Assembly: GCF_000283155.1 (NCBI RefSeq)
Contig: NW_004454239.1
Location: 8,374,230-8,438,229 of the forward strand
Direction of reading: 5' to 3'
DNA length: 64,000 nt
Origin: Ceratotherium simum simum
Lineage: Eukaryota; Chordata; Mammalia; Perissodactyla; Rhinocerotidae
Each line of letters starts with the position of its first letter. Within the stretch, counting starts at the first letter, position 1. Below are positions 1 through 11,871 of this stretch, one piece after another. The notes below the pieces were generated by a model. That model did no database searches. It saw only the letters and a program-made list of their open reading frames with translations, and had not been told where the DNA came from. The translations under genes and the position numbers were made by a program.

Positions 1-659
1 TTTACTATCTTGAAATGAATTTCTTAGATGCTGTACTATAACGTACTTACCCATAGAATTTCAAGCAATCTAATGCTCTAATTGTAATATAAAAGAGAAA
101 TAAAACAAAGCAATTTATAATAAAAGAGGGTTGTACCAATATGTAAATTTTGGGGAACAATTACACTAGACGCCAGAATAATGATGTCAAATTCTTTACA
201 CCTGTGTGTGGAACCTGCACGATTTATCCAGCTGCAAAAAACAGACAGACATAGGTGTTTTGAATTGGTGACCCAAATACCATGTGCGGGGTTCCCAATA
301 GAGACATGATTTTCTGAAATGTTGACCGATTCTAGGCAAAGTTCCAACAACAATAGCAGAAAGCATAGCCTGTAATTTAGAAGGTAGCTGCATTCCTAGA
401 AAATTCAATAGATCAAAAGTCATGAAAACAACTAGTTTTTTATACGTAAAACACAGTTAGAGTTAGGCATCAGGATCAGATAATCATGGACAGATGCGTC
501 CCCGCGTAATTACAGGTGGTTGTGTGGGACGGGCTGATTCGCCTCTGCGTGGGATTGCCCCACAAGCACTCCTTGCCCCACCTACTAAATGCCCCCCACT
601 CTGTGACATCCACAGGTTTCCAACACTCCCCCAGGGTGCGGTAATGCCCCCTTTGGGAG
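1..659. other. Anonymous AT-rich then mixed sequence, no gene seen
   Basis: The first 480 bases are AT-rich. The next 180 bases are more GC-rich and include a short CpG-containing stretch near 490-550. Short open frames occur on both strands, but none shows a recognisable domain, and no convincing splice-site pair frames them. The right end grades into an old L1 fragment. Part of the stretch may be decayed L1 3' sequence that I cannot recognise. Confidence 0.5.
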
Positions 660-1125
660 CCACTTTTCTGGGGTATTCATTTAGGACTGAAAGTGCTGGG
701 TTAGACGTAAATACATGTTTCACTTATCAGGTAATAAGGAGTGGTTTTCCAAGATGGTTGGATCAGTACACTGTGGCACCGTCAGTGCGTGAGCATTTCT
801 GTGGCTCTGCTTCCTGACCTGTACTAGGAATTGTCAGACCTCTGCATTTTTGACTGTCTGGTGGGAGCAAAGTTGTGTTTTGTTGTATTTCCCACATGTT
901 TAAGCATTTTTTATATGTTTATGGACCATTCATGTTTTTTCTTCTGTGAAATTGACTGCTCATGTCATTTCTTGTTATTTGTAAAGGTTCTTTATTTCTA
1001 TTGGATAGTAATCCCAGGTCAATTATGTTTACACAAATATATTCTCCAAGTTGGTGGTTTTGTGTTTTCATTGTTTTTATGGTGTCTTCCAATGAGAAGT
1101 TTGTAATTTTAACTTCAAACATAAA
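660..1125 (-). mobile_element. Old L1 (LINE-1) fragment, ORF2 end and 3' region, antisense
   Basis: Read on the plus strand, this block follows the familiar reverse-complement wording of L1M ORF2 C-terminal sequence: a 'gttttccaagatggttg' segment, then 'cttctgtgaaattgactgctcatgtc', then 'atggtgtcttccaatgagaag'. The order is correct for a minus-strand L1. It is heavily diverged and has no open frame, so it is an old inactive copy. The subfamily is not assigned and the ends are approximate. Confidence 0.6.
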
Positions 1126-4100
1126 TATATATGAAATTTTCTAGTCTTATAACTTCCTCTTGGGAAAGGATCATCTGGTGGGCTCAACGAGCTCACTGTT
1201 TGTCCATATTTTTCTGTCTTAGTAGAACATATCATCCTCTCTCGGCCATGTCCCCCACACGTATGCACTTTGCACTTTTACCTCTAGGAGGGAGATTTCC
1301 ACGACATCCTTAAAACAGCTGTTGGCATGGTGGGATCCTGCTCTCCCTGTTGTCCTGAGTGTTGACTTAACAGATGGCCCTTGGTGAATATGGGATAGAA
1401 GTGCTTAGAAATGGAGCGTCTCTGACTCCAGGCCCCCCGTGTGGAAGCGGGGTCTTTTTGAGGATTCCAGGGTTCACTGAACCCTCAGAATCATCCAGCC
1501 AGTCTCACACAGGTTCTGAGAGAGGCTATAAGGCTGAAATGCCACTATCTCCAGATGTGTAAGTGGAAAAGACAACAAGTTGAGAGGGGCTTTTGCATCT
1601 CGGCCTCACCTTTTAGGCCCAGCTTCCCCGTCTCTGCAATGAAGTTACCCCCTGAGCAAGCTGGGTGGACCGATGGGTTGGTGTGAGTAGGGAATCTGAA
1701 AGCAAAAGTCTAGTGAAGTTGGTATGAAGGCAGATTCACCCATTTTTCCTTCTTAAGCTTTATCTCCTGGTGGGTAAAAATGTAAAGCAAGTTGGCCAAT
1801 TATAATGATACAGACCTACAGGCAGACAACGGCTTCCAGTGTTAGCAGTCAGTTCTAGTCTCTTCCAGAGACCCTGGAACGTTTCACAAATTGACATTTC
1901 CTGAGCCACCCCAGGTCCCAGCTCGCCTCTGGTGCCGGGGGCTAGAGCCTACCAGCGTGGGCTGCAGCAGATTGCAACATCACACTTCTCTGACCCCTGC
2001 CCTCTTGGTGGGGTCTGACCAAGCCTTTAGATCAGGGATAATTAGATGGATTTGTGCTTAACGCATTTTCCAATCAATGCAACAACTTGAGAATTAATTT
2101 ATGAAAATTGAATATGGTGACAAAATGCTGTGTTAAAATCCTACTTATCTTTATGGATTAAAAGTTAGTGTTCGGGATAGATTTACAGCCTGCTTGGGAA
2201 GCCCACTAGACAATAGAGAATTCTCTTCCCTCTTTCCTTATGGACTGATAGTGTCCATAACGTGGGAGGAGGGCTGGGAAACTGAAGGCTTTTCCTGGGG
2301 AGGGGGTATATCTCTTCCTTCCAGTATGTTCCAGTGTGTTGCCTCTTATTTTTTATTCCAGTGACAGAACATGGACTCTTGGGTCTCCTAAATCCCACTC
2401 CCTCCCTGCCCTATAATGAGATTTGAGAATGCGTCTTAATGTCTGAGCTAATTCCCAGGGAGCCAGCTCTCTAAAGCAAGGCCACTTTCAAGAGAACCTG
2501 ACCCAAATGGCCAGGGGTCTCCACAGTCCCTCTGTGTTTCCTTCTGGGCAGAAAGGAATCCTGCATCCTAGAGCCTATCCCTGGACTCTGATGCTGGGAT
2601 GGTGGGTCCAGTAGACCTGTGTTCCTGCTCTCTAAAAGGCTTTAGAAAACAAGCTGACAACAACTCCCCCACCCCTTATACTCCCCAAACACGCAGAAGA
2701 CCTCACAGCCCTTTGGAAAGCTGCCGGAGAAAAGGGGATGAGAGAAATGCTGGTTTTACTGCACTTTGTTCCTGCAGGGCTGGGGAGAGTGTACAAGAAG
2801 AAAGCCCGAGGGTCTTTGTGGTTGACATGAAAGGCAGCATCTGGCAGAGGAAACGCTCCGATAGGACATGGGTGCAAATGCTACTTGACAATTCTAACCC
2901 AGGAGTGTTCTCGTTAGCATCCGTGATGGCTGGGATGATGAATTAGAGGAATAATTTTGGTTCTTTGTCAGGACTTGGATGATATCTTCCTGTGATACAT
3001 CTGTAGCTGTGCATACTTAATTACTAACTAAAGAACAGACAGGAGGCATGAAGCGCGGGCACATCCTTATGCTACAGAACCAACACATGTGTTCAACGGG
3101 GTGTACAGTAAAGGAAAAAATGGGTTAGCAAGCTCCTCAGCCAGGGCCCTCCTGGGACCCTCGGATGAGCAGAAGGCCTGCCATTTTAACCTGGAAACAA
3201 GGAGGTGGCTTTGATGTGGGCAGGGTTAATTTAGGGGCTGCGGCTGGCTCGCTGCAGCAGCCACGTCTCTGCCTAGGCTCCCTTCAGACCAACTTTGTGT
3301 TCCTGGATTCAGACAAACGCATGAACAGTAGGTCTTGTGGAGTCTTGGGAGAAAGTTGACCTGCCTTTTCCCACTCACCTGTGTGTCTGTGTTCTGGTTC
3401 TGGCTGAGTTATTGGACTCACACATCCTTCACTTCCTGCGACTTCTCTCCTCCCGACCCCCCACCACCCGAATGGGACTCAGTCGGTTCCCTTGTTCCCC
3501 ACAGCTGTCAGTGCAAAGCAGAGGCTGGCGTGGCCTTCAGAGGGTGGATGCTGCCTGCGGTCTTCAGGGGTGGTGAGGACCAGTTCCAGGTGGGGCTGCC
3601 TCAGCAGCAAAGACCAGCCTGCGTGAGGAGGGGGCAAGTTACTCAAGGGAGCCTCTTCCTGGAGAAACCGGCAGGCAAGTGGAGGCTCTACGTGAGCAGG
3701 AGCTGGGAGGCGGGGAGTATGGGCAAGGTAAGAAACAGTCCCCACTTTGGAGACTGTTTTCTGGGGCCAGTGGGAGATGGGCTGCTAAGGCAGTAGAGCC
3801 TAGGTCCTGCCTGGTCCTCAGAGGCCCGGCTGCCGGATTGCTCTCTGTTGGTACCACTGAAGAGTCACTGACAGCTCCTGAGCAGACCATCCACTGCTGA
3901 GACCAGGCCTTCTGGAAGAGGGTGCAGAAAAGGAAGGCTGGTCAAAAAGCTGTGTCCATGCCCAGTTGGAGGAAATAGGCCTGGAGCAGACGTGGCCAGA
4001 GGTGGGAGTGCAGGCTGGAGAGCTTGTTGCAAGCTCAGGTGAGGGGATCAGGGCAGAGTAGGGCGCACACCAGGGGGCCCTGGAGCCTCTGGAGCAAGAC

Positions 4101-5124
4101 AACAGTTGGATGGGTGGGAGGAGAGCCAGAGGAGTGTCAAGGCTGGAGGCTGCCCGGAGAGAGGCCGAGGACAGGCCCCTTGCCGTGCCTTGTTTATGCC
4201 GGGTGCAGGCATGAGATCACACAGAAAGAGTTCCAGCCTCTAGAGCAGATAAAACCATCAGCAGATGCTGCACAGCCTGTGGTTGTCATGGGCAGGACGC
4301 ACATCTAAGGAGCAGTGGGAGCCGAGATGGGAGACCCTCTGTCTTTGGAGGAGGGGATGGTGCACCTGCTAGGAGAGGGGGCTGGAGATGGTCCTTGGAG
4401 ACTAAGGAGTTTTACAGGCAGAGGGGAGGTGGGGCTGTGGGGAAGGAGGGCATTGTGGGCAGAGGGGACCACCGAGGGTGCAATACCGAGGCTGCTCTCG
4501 GGGGTCAGAGATCTGGTTTCAAATGCCTAGTCCATTGTGGTTGGTTTTCTCCTAGAGAGTGAGGGGAACTTATATCAGATCTCTGGTGTCCTGCCCCAGG
4601 ACCAGGGCTCTCCTCAGACGCATGGGCTCCTGGCTATGAATTTCTCATTTGCAAAAGTCCAGCAGGGGCAGCTCTGACCTGAGCCTGTGCCGAGGGAGCT
4701 GACGCACGAGAAGGACGGAGCACGGTGCTCCGTGCGCGACAGGTGCTCAACATTTGTCTCTATCATCGTCGTCATTATTTTGTCAACAGATCTCCAAAAG
4801 ACAGAGAAAAAGCGTTCTGTGCACATCAGTCCTTAAGTGTCCAGGGAGTTCATGGAAACCATGACACATGCGCCCCGAAGGGATGTGGTGGAGGGATCGC
4901 AGTGTTTGGAACACGCAGTTTCTTTGCTTCCCTCTAATCGTTTCTGACTCGTATCAAGGACACGGACGAGAATGAATGCCTCGAGTCGAATAGGGGAGCG
5001 TGTGAATGCTGCCGTCCTCCGCGTGTGGACAGCAAGGTTATCTGCTGATTTAGTAAAGTTCAAGGAACTCGCATAACTCTCGTACCACGTGAGAGGAAGG
5101 AGGATGTAGCATCACCAAGCACCA
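1126..5124. other. Single-copy-looking sequence, no gene identified
   Basis: About 4 kb of moderate-GC sequence without a recognised repeat or gene. Open frames of 60-150 codons exist, for example 2599-2946 (+) and 3335-3796 (+), but they show no domain and compete with equally long frames in other phases. An acceptor-like site before 3505 and a strong donor-like site after 3727 bracket an open stretch, which is treated as a finding. The AT-rich block at 2040-2170 has the look of conserved noncoding DNA. The GC- and purine-rich stretch at 3900-4540 may be a decayed interspersed repeat, but I could not place it. Confidence 0.5.
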
Positions 5125-5330
5125 TGAAACATAGACTTTGGAGCTGGGCTGTCTGAGTTAAAGAGCCAGTGCCACTAGGAGCTTACCCCCGCTCATTGTG
5201 TGATCTTGGACAGGTTGTCTCACTCTCTGAGCCTCAGTTTCCTCATGTGTACAGTGGCACCTTATATGGACTAAAGAAGATAGTGTGCACTTGTAAAGTG
5301 GTTAGCACACTATCTGGCAATTAGTTGTAT
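5125..5330 (+). repeat. MIR SINE, plus strand
   Basis: The block has MIR order on the plus strand. A 'gagctgggctgtctgagtta' head is followed by 'tgtgatcttggacaggttgtctcactctctgagcctcagtttcctcatgtgtac' in pieces, which is the MIR core. A tail with 'taaagtggttagcacactatctggca' then follows. MIR is an ancient tRNA-derived SINE shared by mammals and is no longer mobile. Ends are approximate. Confidence 0.88.
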
Positions 5331-5689
5331 GTTTGTTACCTGTGTGAGTAGATACTTTGCTTGTATAAGGTCAAATATTTAAAACCACATATTTGATCTT
5401 ATATTGATATAAACTGAGATTTAGCAGCAAATGGGACCATCTTCAGGTGTGCAGAGTGGTTGGTGAGGCCCCTCGATGTCACAGTGTTTGAAGGAAGAGT
5501 CAGCCATCCGCGGTGGTCTCTGGCTCGTCCACAAACACTCCTCCGACGTGTTTGTCTAGAGGTTTGGTATGTTTGTCAAACCCTTTCCTCTACTTCACTA
5601 GCAACCTGACTGTAAATGAATGAGTTTGGGGAAATTTCACGTTAAGGTTCAACAGGGATTTAATGTTTGTCTGCTCTTGACGTGAGGGG
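5331..5689. other. Unannotated interval between the MIR and repeat block A
   Basis: Apart from the 38-bp hairpin, this stretch holds no recognised element. It contains no open frame of note and no splice-like pair. Confidence 0.5.
5365..5402. other. Short near-perfect inverted repeat (14-bp arms, 10-nt loop)
   Basis: Arm one at 5365-5378 and arm two at 5389-5402 are reverse complements at 13 of 14 positions, and the mismatch would be a G-U wobble in RNA. The loop is 10 nt. It lies just downstream of a MIR in AT-rich DNA. The arms are too short for a microRNA precursor, so this may be a chance palindrome or the remains of a small DNA transposon. Confidence 0.6.
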
Positions 5690-5800
5690 TTGCTGCTGCC
5701 GCCCTGGTGGGGCCCGGCAGGCTGAGGTGCGCCGGGAGGAGGGCTCCTCCCTTCACTCTTGTTCTGAGCGGTGTTGGGGGCTCAATATTCTTAAGTGCTG
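5690..5800. repeat. Unclassified dispersed block, copy A
   Basis: This stretch aligns with 6886-7020 in the same orientation. Shared runs are a 'gctg/cc...ctggtgggg' stretch, the exact 'caggctgaggtgc', 'aggagg', and a long 'gagc.gtgttggg.gctca.tattctt' segment. Copy A lacks about 15-20 bases that copy B has in the middle. I do not recognise the family. It may be an ancient interspersed repeat or a local duplication with an offset of about 1.2 kb. Confidence 0.7.
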
Positions 5801-6885
5801 GCTGCTCTGAGTGATCATTTATGTGCCAGCTTGGCCAGGGAGGAAGATTTGACGAACACATGCTTTTCTGAATGAACTGGATGAAAGGCAGGTCAGGCCA
5901 TGTTCAGCAGCCTCCCCGCTGCCGGGGGGCCGCGTCCGCGAAGGCGGTTAGGGGTAGATGTGTTATCCTGGAGCAACCAGCCGATGGAGACGGGGAGCCC
6001 GTTTCCTTATCTTACAGGTCAGACAAGGAGACCTGGGGAGGGGCAAGGGGTTTCTCGAGGTCACAGCCATGCACCCAGAAACATTGTGTGAGCAGCTCAG
6101 GCAGTAATTGGCTCTGTGGTTTAATTTTTGCAGTTTTATGTGAAAAGTTGCTTTATTGCCAATGGGAAATTGTCTTCTGGGCTCTTGCAAGTGAAGAAGG
6201 TCAAATGGCTACAATTAAAGAAAACCTTAAACTAGGAGTTCAACAACTCACAAAGGGAAAAGTGGGCCCAGGGGGAGCCACGGGCAAGTGGAGGAGGCAG
6301 AGCCCCATCCAAGAGACTGGCCCCCACTCAGTGCCAGAGGGTCTGGCCTCAAGGGATTTCAGGCAGAGTTATCCATATCTATAGTACTTCCAGTTTTCAC
6401 TGTTGCTCTGATTTTTCTACAGAAGCTGGGAATCCAGAATTTTATGTGAAGCCCTCAGTTGTTCAGTGTTGGCAACTCAGTGGGCCAAACAATTCACTTC
6501 AGCAGAAGCCCGCCAGTCTGCCACGTCTGGCTGGAACCCGCAGCAGGCTGGCCCGAAGTGTGTGGTGTGGGCGGGTGTCAGGAGGTGAGTAGCTATCACG
6601 GAGAGCTCATGCCGTCTCGGTGGTGTGTACAGCTTCCCCCAGCAAAGAGAAGATGGATGATCCCGCATCCCCTCTACATCCTTGTCTTATGTCATCAAAG
6701 ATGACACTCTTGCCATTGATTCTGAAAGCAGGACTTTCAATCATTCTGAAGAACTCGGAGTCTAGAGTGAGACGGAGGAGCGTGTTTCAGTGTCTGCAAT
6801 GGCAAAATCTTGTGGAGAAACTTTGTCTTGAGTGCTCCTGTATGCAGCTGGCTTCCTGTGACACCCTGGCTTTGCTCTCCGGCCT
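5801..6885. other. Sequence between repeat blocks A and B, no gene seen
   Basis: A 170-codon plus-strand open frame at 5872-6384 has no recognisable domain, starts inside low-complexity GC-rich sequence and lacks splice context. I read it as chance. The AT-rich stretch at 6095-6260 looks more like conserved noncoding DNA than the flanks do, judged by composition only. Confidence 0.5.
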
Positions 6886-7020
6886 TTGCTGCCCCCTTGG
6901 TGGGCCTGGGCAGGCTGAGGTGCATCAGGAGGAGAGGTGGACGCTTAGGCAGAGCACGGCCCCTCCCTCTGCTCCTGGTTTTGAGCTGTGTTGGGAGCTC
7001 AGTATTCTTGAAATAGTGCC
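6886..7020. repeat. Unclassified dispersed block, copy B
   Basis: This is the partner of copy A at 5690-5800, in the same orientation. It carries extra central sequence around 6940-6965. The two copies are diverged, so if this was a duplication it is old. No known SINE, LINE or LTR signature was recognised in either copy. Confidence 0.7.
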
Positions 7021-7149
7021 CCAGAGCCCATCTCTGTCCAGAATCCAAACACTGGGCTTCTCTTTCTTATTCCTTATGCCCGAAGGGAGAAGCTGACTGG
7101 TCTCAGAAGCCGGTGTGTGCTAGTGGGAAAGGGTAATCACCAGAGAACG

Positions 7150-7780
7150 TTAAATTGAGGTGTAATTCACATTGCAGGTCAAGTGTGCCCTTCAATCAGT
7201 TTTGACACGTGCACATCAAAACGGAATGTGTACCTCATCCCAGAACGGGTCCTTGTGCACCTTCCCACCATTCCCCCCACCATTGTGCATGTACTATAAC
7301 TTCCTATAAATGGAATCATATAGCGTATACTTTTTTGTGTCTGGCTTCTTTCACTCAGCCTATTTTTGAGATTCAGGTTGTGTGGCTAAGTAGTTTATTC
7401 CTTGTAAGTACTGAGGTGAATTCCCCTGTATGAGTACATCACAGTTTATTTATCTGTTGATGGACATCAAGGTTTTCTTAAGTTTGGTGTTATTGTGAGT
7501 AAAGCTGCTATGAACACTCTTGTGAAAGGCTTTTTGTGAATACACGTTTTCACTTATTTTGGATAAATACATGGGAGCAGATTTGCTGGGTCATGGGGTA
7601 GATGTATGTGTAACATTTTAAGAAACTGCTGAACAGTTTTCTAAGTGGTTCTACTCTTTTATACACTCGCCAGCTATATATGAGGGTCTGATTGCTCCAC
7701 ATACTCTCTAGCAACTGTTTCATTTTGGTCATTCTCATCAACTTATAGTGGTGTTTTGTTGTGGTTTTTAGAACATGCAT
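7150..7780 (-). mobile_element. Older L1 3' end (3'UTR and ORF2 C-terminal part), antisense
   Basis: The block opens with 'taaattgaggtgtaattcac', the reverse complement of an L1M 3' end, and runs through typical antisense L1 wording: 'cttcctataaatggaatcata', 'tttggataaataca', 'aactgctgaacagttttctaa' and 'cattttggtcattctca'. It stops abruptly at 7780, where the T-rich tail of a second L1 begins. Matching antisense ORF2 sequence resumes near 15266, so I infer that this element was split. Roughly 0.9 kb of the expected intervening ORF2 seems to be missing. Confidence 0.85.
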
Positions 7781-8472
7781 TTTTAAAAATAGATTTTAAT
7801 TTTTACAGAAGTTTTGAGTTCACAGCAAAATAGAGCAGAAGGTACAGAGGTTTCCCATATACCCTCTGCCTCCACATATACATAGCCTCCTCCACTATCA
7901 ACATCCTGCACCAGAGTGGTACCTTTGTTGCAATCAATGAACCTACATTGACACTTCATTATCACCCAAAGTTCATAGTTTACATTAGGTTTCACTCTTG
8001 GTGAACCTCATTCTACGGATATAGACAAACGTATAATGACAAGTATCCACCATTATAACATCATATGGAGTAGATGCACTGCCTTAAAAGTCCTCTGTGC
8101 TCCATCTATTCACCCCTTCTTCCCCCAAACCCCTGGCAGCCACTGATCCTTTTAGTCTCCATAGTTTTGCTTTTTCAGATGTCATATAGTTGGAATCATA
8201 CAGTACATAGCCTTTTAGATTGGCTTCTTTCATTTAGTAATACACATTTAAGTTTCCTCCATGTCTTTTCATAGCTTGATAGCTCTTGTTTTTCTTTAGT
8301 GCTCAATGATAATCCATCATTTGAATGTAACACAGTTTCTTTATCCGTTCACTCACTGAAGGACATCTTGGTTGCTTCCAAGTTTTGGCAATCATGCATG
8401 AAGCTGTTATAAATATAAATATAATATATTAAATATAAAAATACATGCATATTTTTGTGTGGACATAAGTGT

Positions 8473-8724
8473 TCAACTCTTTGGGTAAATACCAAGGAGT
8501 GTGATTGCTGGATCATATGGTAAGAGTATGTTTAGTTTTGTCAGAAACCACCGAACTGTCATCAAAAGTGGCTGCACCGTTGCATCCCCATCAGCAACGA
8601 ATGAGAGCTCCTGTCGCTTCACATCCTCACCAGCATTTGGTGTTAGTGTTCTGGATTTCAGCCATTCTAATAGGTGTGTAGTGGTATCTGATTGTTGTTT
8701 TAGTTTGTAATTCCCCAGTGGCAT
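8473..8724 (-). pseudogene. L1 ORF2 C-terminal remnant
   Basis: This 84-codon minus-strand frame preserves recognisable L1 ORF2 C-terminal wording, notably 'LPYDPAITLLGIYPKS' near its end and 'LLEWLKSRTLTPNAGEDV' near its start, in the order 'TPNAGEDV...LLPYDPAITLLGIYPKS'. It is a fragment of a protein of about 1,275 residues, with no intact neighbouring domains in frame. It belongs to the L1 at 7781-15265 and is not expected to be expressed as protein. Confidence 0.8.
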
Positions 8725-8854
8725 CTTTTTATATGTTTGTTTGCTATCTGTATATCTTCTTTGACGAGGTGTCCGGGTCTTTTGCCCATTTAGTAATTGG
8801 GTTGTTTGTTTTCCTATTGCTAAATTTTCAGTACTTTGTATGTTTTAGATAAGT

Positions 8855-9158
8855 CTTTTTTTTTTTTTTTTTGGTGAGGAAGATCAGCCCTGAGCTAACA
8901 TCCACACTAATCCTCCTCTTTTTGCTAAGGAAGACTGGCTCTGAGCTAACATCTATTGCCAATCCTTCTCCTTTTTAATTTTTCCCCAAAGCCCCAGTAG
9001 ATAGTTGTATGTCAGTTGCACATCCTTCTAGTTGCTGTATGTGGGATGTAGCCTCAGCATGGCCGGAGAAGAGGTGCATCAGTGCGCACCCGGGATCCAA
9101 ACCCGGGCCGCCAGTAGCGGAGTGCGTGCACTTAACCACCAAGCCACGGGGCCGGCAC
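8855..9158 (-). mobile_element. ERE SINE (equine repetitive element), minus strand, with TSD
   Basis: From the plus strand the element reads poly-T, 'ggtgaggaagatcagccctg', 'gctaacatc' twice, then the reversed tRNA-like head ending 'aagccacggggccggca'. It is flanked by the 9-bp direct repeat 'tagataagt' at 8846-8854 and 9159-9167, the target-site duplication expected of L1-mediated retroposition. It interrupts ORF2 of the surrounding L1, whose sequence continues on both sides. The family descends from a tRNA (serine tRNA in the literature as I recall it). Confidence 0.95.
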
Positions 9159-10957
9159 TAGATAAGTTTTTTATCAGATATTTCTTTTGCAAATATCGTC
9201 TCCTAGTCTGCAGTTTGTCTTCTCATTCACTTGACAATGTCTTTTGCGGAGCAAAAGTTTTTAATTTTAATGAAGTCCAGCTTATCAATTAGTTTCTTCA
9301 TGGATTGTGCCTTTGGTGCTGTATCTAAAAAGTCATCACCTTACCTAAGATCATCCAGGTTTTCTCCTTTGTTATCATCTAGTAGCTTTAAAGTTTTGTA
9401 TTTTACATTTGATCTATAATCCAGTTTTTTTGAAGGATATAATTCTATTCTAGATTCATTTTTTACATTTAGATGTCCAGGTATTCCAGCACCATTTGTT
9501 GAGAAGACTACGTTTGTGTTATTTTATTGTCTTTACTCCTGTGTCAAAGATCGATTGACTATATTTAGTAGGTCTATTTCTGGGCTCTTTATTCTGTTCC
9601 ATTGATATATTGGTCTATACTTTTGCCAATATCACACTGTTTTGGTTTCTGTAGCTTGTAAGTAAGTCTTAAGTCGGGTAATGTCCCTCCTTCAACTTTG
9701 TTCTTGTCTTGCAATATTACATTGGCTTTTTTGGGTCTTTGCCTTTGCATGTAAACTTTAGAATCAGTTTGTTGATATTTAAAAAATAACTTGCTGGAAT
9801 TTCAATTGTAATTGCCTTGAATCCATAGGTTAAGGTGGGAAGAAACTATATTTTGACAAAATTAAGTCTTCCTATCCATGAACATGGAATATCTCTCCAG
9901 TTACTTAATTCTTCTTTGATTTTTTTTATCAGGGTTTTTTAGTTTTCCTCATATAGATCTTGTACATATTTTGTTAGATTTATATGTATTTTTTTTGAAG
10001 GATGCTAATAACTGTTATTGTGTTTTTAGCTTCAAATTCCACTTGTTGATTAGTAGTATATAGGAAAGCAAATGACTCTTATATATATTGACTTATATCC
10101 TGCAAACTTGCTATAATTGCTTATTAGTTCTAGAAGATTTTTTTTTTGTTGATTCTTTCAGATTCTCTACAGAGACAATCATGGCATCTGCAAACAAAGA
10201 CAGCTTTATTTGTTCCTTATCAATCTATATACCTTTTTTTTCCTTTTCTCGTCTTATTGCATTAGCAAGGACTTCGAGAACGATGTTGAAAAGGAGTAGT
10301 GAGAGGGGACGTTCTTGCCTTGTTCCTGATCTTAGTAAGAAAGCTTCTAGTTTCTCAAAATTAAGTATAATAGCTGTAAGGTTTTTGTAGATGTTCTTCA
10401 TAATGTTGAGAAAGTTCCTCTCTATCTCTAGTTTGCTGAGAGTTTTTTTTTTTTTCCATCATGAATGGGTGTTGGATTTTTGTCAAATGATTTTCATGCA
10501 TCTATTGATTATGATCATGTGATTCTTCTCCTTTTAACCTGGTGATGTGATGGATTATATTAATTGATTTTCAAATATTGAAACTCCTTGCATACCTGGC
10601 ATAAATCCCACTTGGTTGGTGAATATAATTCTTTTCATATTTCTTCGTTGGAGTTGATTTGCTAATATTTTGCTGAGGATTTTTGCATCTAGGTTCCTTG
10701 GAGAGATTGGCCTGTAGTTTTCTTGTCTTGTGATGTCTCTGTCTCATTTTGGTATCAGGGTAATGCTGACTTCATAGAATGAATTAGGAAATATTCCCTC
10801 TGCTTCTATCTTCTAGAAGAGATTGTAGAAAATTGATATATTTCTTCCTTAAATGTCTGGTAGAATTCACCAGTGAACCCATCAGGGCCTGGTGCTTTCT
10901 CTTTTGGAAAGTTGTTATTTATGGATTTGATTTCTTTAATAGATATTGGTCTATTTA

Positions 10958-11176
10958 TTTATTTATTTATTTTTAAAGATTTTATTTATTCATTTTTCCC
11001 CCCAAAGCCCCAGTAGATAGTTGTATGTCGTAGGTTCACATCCTTCTAGTTGCTGTACGTGGGACTCGGCCTCGGGTTGGACGGAGAAGTGGTGCCTTGG
11101 GGCGTGCCCGGGATCCGAACCCGGGCCGCCAGCATCAGAGCGCGCGCACCTAACCGCTAAGCCACGGAGCCGGCCC
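10958..11176 (-). mobile_element. ERE SINE, minus strand, with 16-bp TSD
   Basis: The element begins with a T-rich tail and ends in the reversed tRNA-like head 'gccacggagccggccc'. The direct repeat 'gatattggtctattta' occurs at 10942-10957 and again at 11177-11192, so the insertion is clean and both boundaries are exact. It lacks the second 'gctaacatc' arm seen in the copy at 8855, so it is a shorter subtype. The CpG-rich head is well preserved, suggesting a fairly young insertion. Confidence 0.95.
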
Positions 11177-11871
11177 GATATTGGTCTATTTAAATTGTCT
11201 ATTTCTTCTTATGTGAATTTTGGCAGATTGTGTCTTTCAAAGAATTGGTTCATTTCATCTAGGTTCCAAATTTGTGGGCATAAGTGGTTCATAATATTCC
11301 TTATTATACATTTAATGCTCATTGGACCTATAGTGATATCCCTTCTTTCATTTCTGATATTAGTAATTTGGGTGTTCTATTTTTTTCTTAGTTAGCCTGG
11401 CTAGAAGCTTACTGATTTTAGTGATCTTTTCAAAGAACTAGCTTCAGGTTTTTTGATTTTTCTCTGTTGATATCTTGTTTTAAATTTCATTGCTTTCTGC
11501 TCTAATTTTTAATATTTATTTTTTTCTGCTTACTTTTGATTTAATTTGCTCTTCTTTTTTCTAGTTTCCTAAGATGGAAGCTTAGATGATTGATCTTAAA
11601 TCATTCTTCTTTTCTAATATGTGTATTCAATGCTATAAATTTTGCTCTAGCACTGATATTGTTGCATCCTACAAATTTTTATAAGGTATGTTTTCGTTTT
11701 CATTTAGTTCAAATATTTTAAAATTTTATCTTGAGATTCCTTCTTTGACCCATGTGTTATTTAGAAGTGTGTTGTTTAATTTTCAAATATTTTGTGATTT
11801 TCCAGCTATATTTCTGTTATTGATTTCTAGTTTAATTCCATTGTGGTCTGAGAGCAGACATGGTATGATTT

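Noticed and set aside
5872..6384. 170-codon open frame (+)
   Set aside because: No domain. It begins in GC-rich sequence and crosses into AT-rich, noncoding-looking DNA with no change in frame quality. Treated as chance.
10088..11395. Plus-strand open frames inside the L1 region (10088-10390 and 11021-11395)
   Set aside because: They are antisense shadows of minus-strand L1 ORF2 and of an ERE. The sense reading is the L1.
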